The position numbers were made by a program, and so were the translations under genes. DNA of 64,000 nucleotides from Ulota crispa (Eukaryota > Streptophyta > Bryopsida > Orthotrichales > Orthotrichaceae): assembly GCA_963920765.1 (NCBI GenBank), contig OY987248.1, forward strand, positions 1,369,001-1,433,000, read 5' to 3'. Below, piece by piece: positions 59,468 to 64,000 of the stretch (within the stretch, counting starts at the first letter, position 1; the number at the start of each line of letters is the position of its first letter). The notes under the pieces were generated by a model that saw nothing but the letters and a program-made list of their open reading frames with translations, was not told the origin of the DNA and did no database searches.

Positions 59468-61331
59468 TTACTGGGGCTTGATGCCCACACCGGCATCCCT
59501 GCCTTCCCCTGCGGACTTGAAGGTATTGTAGATGGTATCAGAAATGCCCGTGTTCTGTCCATAGGTCTGATCGTTGCCAGGCAAGCTATCATTCTTCGCA
59601 AGAAGGCCCCCAGCACGAGCCTCTGTCTCGCCTTGCTTATCACCTAAACCTCGTGTGGGGGTGGCGAACGCCTTCTCAATGGGGTTCACTCCCTTCTTGT
59701 CAGCTTGCTGGCTGGTTCCCGACGCCACGTCAGCAGCAGCCTGCATTCAAACAGCCCCACTCAGTTAACATATCCAACAGGTGTCACATTACCCATTTCC
59801 CATTCAGACAACATCGAAAATTACTCAAATGGTAAAACTTCGCATTGCTAACGCCAGTTCTGAGAGCATAAAAATTTCTTGCATACCCCAATCTTCACTT
59901 CTATAGCAACTATGATAATTGAAATCGCACCTACTTACCTCAAATAATAACTTATATTGTTTGTTATGCAAAGTGACAGCATTATTACAATCACATTATA
60001 AGCCAAGGCTGGTCTATTATTTTGAACTTGGGGTTTCTTTCGATTTGCTCACTTGTAATTGATAGCTGACCTTTCACCTGAAACTAGACCATCTGGTTGA
60101 AGTAAATTTGGAGGTGTAGGATCTTTGCAAGCAAAGGTGTTTCCACATTATGAATTCAGGTTGAATATGTCAATCCTAAATGTTTGAAGGATATCGTTAC
60201 TTGTTTTATGGCTTTAAAGGAAAAAGTTATGTGTTCAGCATTATTTCACTATGGTGGAGAGAAGGAGAGTATGCATGCTTACATCGGCTTTGGCGGCGAT
60301 GCCATCGCTAACAGAGTCAGATGCCTCCGCGCCATTAGGATCCACTTGGCTGATTGCCGGTTGGGCATCTCCAGCACTGGCAGCTTGACCGGTAGTCTCC
60401 TTCCCGGTCCTCTGGGCTTCAGCAAATGAATCATCGCCCTTCTTCTTTGCGGCATTCAAGATATCACGTGACTGCAGAAAGCGAACCACACCGCATCAAA
60501 CCACAGCAAGTACTAAGGTAGAAAGATCATAAACCAACCATCTAAGGGCTGAAACAGTATTTTGGAGAGGTGAAACTATTTAAAATATTTTCAGTGAAAT
60601 TTGCTTGAAAGATTAGAGGAATTACTTATGAAATTTCGAAGTTGAAGTGACATAGAGCTCTAAAACCACCCCACCTCCTCACATGTACTATACTTGTACA
60701 TTGCTGAAGACGAATATAAACAGCATGTATGAATGGAGTACATTTAAGAAAGTGGGTGGTTTAAGAGCCTGAGCGCTTTAAGAACCTCCTACCTTAACAT
60801 TCAATACAAAATGCCATGAAATCAAACGATGTACAGCTCATTAAACTTTTAAAAGCTCTGCAAACTTACAGCTTCTCCAGCGGAGTTATCAGGGAACTTG
60901 AGGAACGCATTGCCGTCCTTCGCTTGCACGGGTGACGCACTCAGCATCAAAGAGATCGCGGCAGCGGCTGCGGCACCCTTAGCGACATTCCAAGCCCCAC
61001 CTTCCTGCATTTTCAAAAACATCGAATAGTTCAAGCATTGCTCGTAATACAAGCACTGAAACCTCACTCAAAAATGACACTTTTACACAGCAGCATTGTC
61101 TAGAATTGTCTACATTGCGTCATTTTGAGGTCATTGAAGCTATGAGATCGACATGCATACCTGCTCTGAAGCAGAGGCCCGTGCAACCACGCAAGACCGT
61201 CTCGTGGTGGTCTTCATCTGTCCCATGAGAACATTGCTCCTGTTTGAACTTTCCAATGACTCAATTCTCAAACCAGCAGCAGCAGGAACAGCTGCTGCTG
61301 CAACTGATGCGACGGCACTCATGGACGCCAT
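59468..61331 (-). CDS. Predicted thylakoid-lumen protein of unknown function, 4 exons
   Basis: Exons (minus) 61331-61161, 61004-60870, 60471-60283 and 59740-59468, all joined in phase 0, give 255 residues. The N-terminus is a typical bipartite signal: an Ala/Ser/Arg chloroplast transit peptide (1 to ~52, ending VARASA) and then a hydrophobic lumen signal (Ala-rich 67-80) with a VQA cleavage site at 85. Only a lysine precedes the hydrophobic core, so the Sec route is more likely than Tat. The mature ~170 residues begin KDGNAFLKFPDNSAGEA and are rich in Ala, Gly, Asp, Lys and Gln, with no cysteine or tryptophan and no membrane segment, probably largely disordered. I do not recognise the family. 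It is not PsaN, PsbQ or PsbP. Start chosen at MASMSAV; an in-frame Met 22 residues earlier gives a poorer transit peptide. Confidence 0.75.
60514..60796 (+). mobile_element. Miniature element, family B copy 5, in intron 2 of the lumen-protein gene
   Basis: TA-AGGTAGAAAGATCATAAAC at the left and GAACCTCCTACCT-TA at the right. It fills most of the 398-bp intron between 60472 and 60869. Confidence 0.85.
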
Positions 61332-61460
61332 TGGTATCGACAAATTCAGATAAAACACAAGCCTTAAGTACAGCAATCGGGATCTGTAGTAATGCAAAAT
61401 GCCTGAGAAATAAGTTTGGATAGGTGGTACAATTGCAGCAGAGGGGCTGATTTGGAGAGT

Positions 61461-61470
61461 GTATATATGA
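61461..61470 (-). promoter_or_regulatory. TATA box of the lumen-protein gene
   Basis: The minus strand reads TCATATATAC about 130 bp before the start codon, implying a transcription start near 61430 and a ~100-nt leader. Upstream the DNA is unusually GC-rich for the window. Confidence 0.55.
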
Positions 61471-61655
61471 GGGGATGGGATAAGGGATCAGGATGGGGTG
61501 TGGCTAGAGCGGGGCAAAGTGGGTTGTGTGGGGAGTGGCGCGTGGAAAGGTGGCCATGCTGGATGAGCCAAGTGGGGCGACGCCGCAGAAAAGGACCGGT
61601 GCTGCATGTCAGAGGCGGCATGCACAGTGTCCACGCCATCCCGCCCTCCCCAGAC

Positions 61656-61986
61656 TAAGGTAATCTGCTCATATTCCGCTCATGCTCTAAAACCGCTCAC
61701 CTCCCCCAAATGTACTGTACTGGTACATGTCTTATTCATAACCTTTCAACGATGTATATAGGACAAATATTTGAGAGGTGTGCGGTTTTAGAGCACCCAT
61801 GGCCTTTCCACTTCAAAATTTCATAACTAATTCTCCAAAGCTTCATAAAATATGAAAACACTCAGGATAGATGCCAATTCTTCTTGTCTTTCAAGGAAAA
61901 TTTATTGAAAATTATTTCAAAAAGTTTCACCTCCCCAAAATTCAAGTTCAGCCCTTAAATGAACGATTTATGAGCACACTACCTTA
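61656..61986 (-). mobile_element. Miniature element, family B copy 6, 331 bp
   Basis: TA-AGGTAATCTGCTCATATT to TGAGCACACTACCT-TA, interior ctctaaaaccgctcacctcc. It sits about 190 bp upstream of the TATA box of the lumen-protein gene. Confidence 0.85.
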
Positions 61987-62070
61987 ATTTGAAACTCCTC
62001 GGGCGGGGGTGTTGCCGTTTCAAAGATTTGGACATCCGAGCGCGTGGAGGGCATTGGCCATTGAAATATT
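61968..62070 (-). other. Possible orphan exon between two miniature elements
   Basis: On the minus strand a good acceptor (ttcctgcag) precedes an open GC-rich segment reading IFQWPMPSTRSDVQIFETAT then PPPEEFQIK, followed by GTAGTG and a stop inside the family B end. It looks like real coding sequence, but no partner exon was found. It could be an internal exon with its donor in the element's end, or a gene remnant. Confidence 0.25.
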
Positions 62071-62096
62071 CTGCAGGAAAATACATAATCAAGATC

Positions 62097-62443
62097 TAAA
62101 GTAGTGTACTCATAATCCGTCCATCTAAACCCGTCCATCTAAGGGTTGAAATTGAATTTTGGGGAGGTGAAACTTCTTGAACTATTTTCCAATAAATTTT
62201 CCTTGAAAGACAAGACAAATTGACGTCTAATCCAAGTTGTTTCATAAATTTTGGAGCTTTGTGGAATGAAAATTTGAAGTGGAATGGTCATAGGTTTTTA
62301 AAACCGCTCACCTCCTCAAATGTACATTCCTTGTACATTTTGAAAACCTGTGAAAAAAAGCATGTACAGCAAGGGAACATTTGAGAAGATGGACGGTTTT
62401 AATGCCTAGATGGTTCATGACGATTTATGAGTAGACTACCTTA
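62097..62443 (+). mobile_element. Miniature element, family B copy 7, 347 bp
   Basis: TA-AAGTAGTGTACTCATAATC to TTTATGAGTAGACTACCT-TA; interior catctaagggttgaaattga, tttggggaggtgaaacttct and a hairpin of aaccgctcacctcctcaaat. The left end contains a small internal duplication of cgtccatctaa. Confidence 0.8.
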
Positions 62444-63947
62444 TACGCCTTAGCCCCAGTCTTTGAACTAAAAATGTATGCCTTGCTTGCAATTAAAATG
62501 GTTGTGTAGACTAAAAACTACGATCCACAAGATCAAACCATATGAATTGTTAGTGGAAAGCGTCTCCTTTGTGCTGGGCTCAATTGGAGGTAGTTTCATG
62601 GAAAGAGCAATGAGATTATATCGGTCAAAAGTGCGTTGACCTAACTTTTTGAGAGATTACAATGTCTCTTGGGTGCTTAGGGGTTAAATTAGGTTATTTG
62701 TTTGGATGTTTGGATGTTTGTCATATTGAAATCTCTTGGACCTTGTGAAATCCCATTGCGTGCTTGGTATTGTCGGAAAGCTCTTGGCGAGGAGGGCGCA
62801 TGGGCTTAGTTTTGTGGCATTTGGGCCTACGATGAAAAGTTATTGAATTTCATAGTTTTTTATGGATTAAAAATTTAGAAAATTATTGATTGGCCAAAGG
62901 CAAGTTTTGTGTAAAAATAGGATAGAGTACAAGTTTAATTAAAATATAATTTGGATGTTTACTTAAAAATAATAAAATAGAGTACAAGTTTAATTAAACT
63001 AAATTACAAGTTTAACCATGTGTGGCATAGGAGCCATGGGAGGTGAAAATTGGGCCAACAACACATGGCCACACTAGTATCTTTGGTGGCTCTACGGGAA
63101 GAACTATGTCTGAATCCACTGAAACATGACAGAAACCTATCAATCAAGGTGTCAATTAGGACACCTTGATTCGGACGCCAAATTGACAGTTCATTGTCAT
63201 CTCTCTGTTGGCTGGGTCAGTTACACTCCTGAGTTTTTATCCTTTTGCTCTTGCATTATTGTATTCAATTTACAATACACATCAGAAACTATTAACCACA
63301 AGGGTAACTGCTTAAGTGATTTTTTTGCATTTTTGCCTTGATATTACCTTAAACCAAGGTGGTTACACAGGCTTTTTCGGGGCAGGTGTAATTCAATTAT
63401 TGGAAAGCGTTCCCATATAAAAATAGTTGCTTTGCCTTCTTTAAATTAGGCAATTTTGCAATACTTCAATGATCGACAACTGATTTTGCCAAATTGCTAC
63501 ATTTGTAGCTTTCCATTCAAGGAAATACATCCACTCTGGTGGTTTAGATGCAACTCATCGACTTCAAAAAAAAAGTATACCGCTCTTGTGATTTCCATGA
63601 TTGCAAATTTTGACTACCAGACATATAGAACCAGTTGTTTTCTTAAAAGCTGTAAATGTATTTCTCCTAAAGATACACAACTTGGTAGGACTTTGTTAGC
63701 ACCTATGTCTGAATAGGTACAAAATATGCTAAGACATTCACACTAATAATGCGTACTCACAAAATCTAGGAAATTGGATGCCTGAATTTAGCTTTGCCAT
63801 CAACTCTACAAAAATCTTCCTACTGAAATATCCACTCTGCAAATACTCTACTTTGACACATAAGCAAAACAATGAAACTCAAAATTCCCACTTCAGATTC
63901 ACACAACGTGGTGAACAATGCTACATCCTTCAGCATGGTTTATGAGA
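62444..63947. other. Spacer with one family C terminus
   Basis: GGGTGCTTAGGGGTTAA ends at 62687 and matches the TTAACCCCTGAGCAYCC-type ends of the 46336 copy. Its left end is missing. The agagtacaagtttaatt phrase repeats three times at 62930-63012. No gene is recognised. Confidence 0.4.
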
Positions 63948-64000
63948 TCAGTTGGTACATTTTGGCTTCTTCCGTGGTCGTCCCCTTGGGCAAACTACCT
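63948..64000 (-). CDS. Possible 3' end of an AT-hook protein gene, cut by the window
   Basis: The minus strand reads VVCPRGRPRKKPKCTN and then TGA. RGRPRKK is a canonical AT-hook core that binds the DNA minor groove. Only 16 codons are visible, and a GTACC donor-like site just after KPK means this may be an internal rather than a last exon. Chance cannot be excluded. Confidence 0.3.
   Translation of the reverse strand, partial: VVCPRGRPRKKPKCTN

Noticed and set aside
59468..61331. First idea that the lumen-protein gene is PsaN or another known photosystem subunit
   Set aside because: The mature part lacks the cysteines and motifs of PsaN, and it is not like PsbP, PsbQ or PsbR as I remember them. 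Only targeting is supported.

Overview
The window is nuclear DNA of a plant-lineage eukaryote. Genes have many short GT-AG introns, photosynthesis proteins carry chloroplast transit peptides, and the spacers are AT-rich and full of miniature transposons. A clear LHCSR gene (stress-related light-harvesting protein, found in algae and mosses but not seed plants) points to a bryophyte or streptophyte alga. The species cannot be fixed from sequence alone.

Layout. 361-8193 (+): a 22-exon importin-beta-like HEAT-repeat gene, cut at its 5' end by the window. 8.2-15 kb: transposon-derived spacer with a gag-like fragment and two tandem arrays. 15096-16653 (+): URM1, 4 exons. 17668-18844 (-): LHCSR, 3 exons. 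18.9-23.8 kb: miniature elements and a minisatellite carrying telomere-type motifs. 23806-26600 (-): bestrophin-like chloroplast anion channel of the VCCN type. 26.6-36.2 kb: transposon-derived spacer. 36277-41241 (-): 9-exon conserved gene of unknown function with a C-terminal zinc ribbon. 42.2-54.6 kb: transposon-derived spacer. 54694-54969 (-): candidate small secreted peptide. 59468-61331 (-): 4-exon gene for a predicted thylakoid-lumen protein of unknown function. 61.6-64 kb: more elements, one doubtful exon, and the edge of a possible AT-hook gene.

Functional links. LHCSR (energy quenching triggered by low lumen pH) and the VCCN-type channel (partition of the thylakoid proton-motive force) act in the same photoprotective response and lie about 5 kb apart on the same strand. 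The predicted lumen protein may serve the same membrane. Importin and URM1 are housekeeping genes.

Spacers. I see no transposase gene. Most of the spacer resolves into non-autonomous families recognisable by inverted ends: (A) ~255-bp elements ending ACRCCATATT; (B) ~330-bp elements ending AGGTAGGAGGCTCAT at TA sites; (C) ~0.8-1.25-kb elements bounded by TTAA with CCC(C)TAAAGGACC-like ends, resembling piggyBac-type termini; (E) ~390-bp foldbacks ending GGGAATTGATAT; four mini-CACTA elements, three with exact 3-bp target duplications; and several singletons. All exon joins were made by eye from splice signals, reading phase and remembered family sequences, without alignment software.
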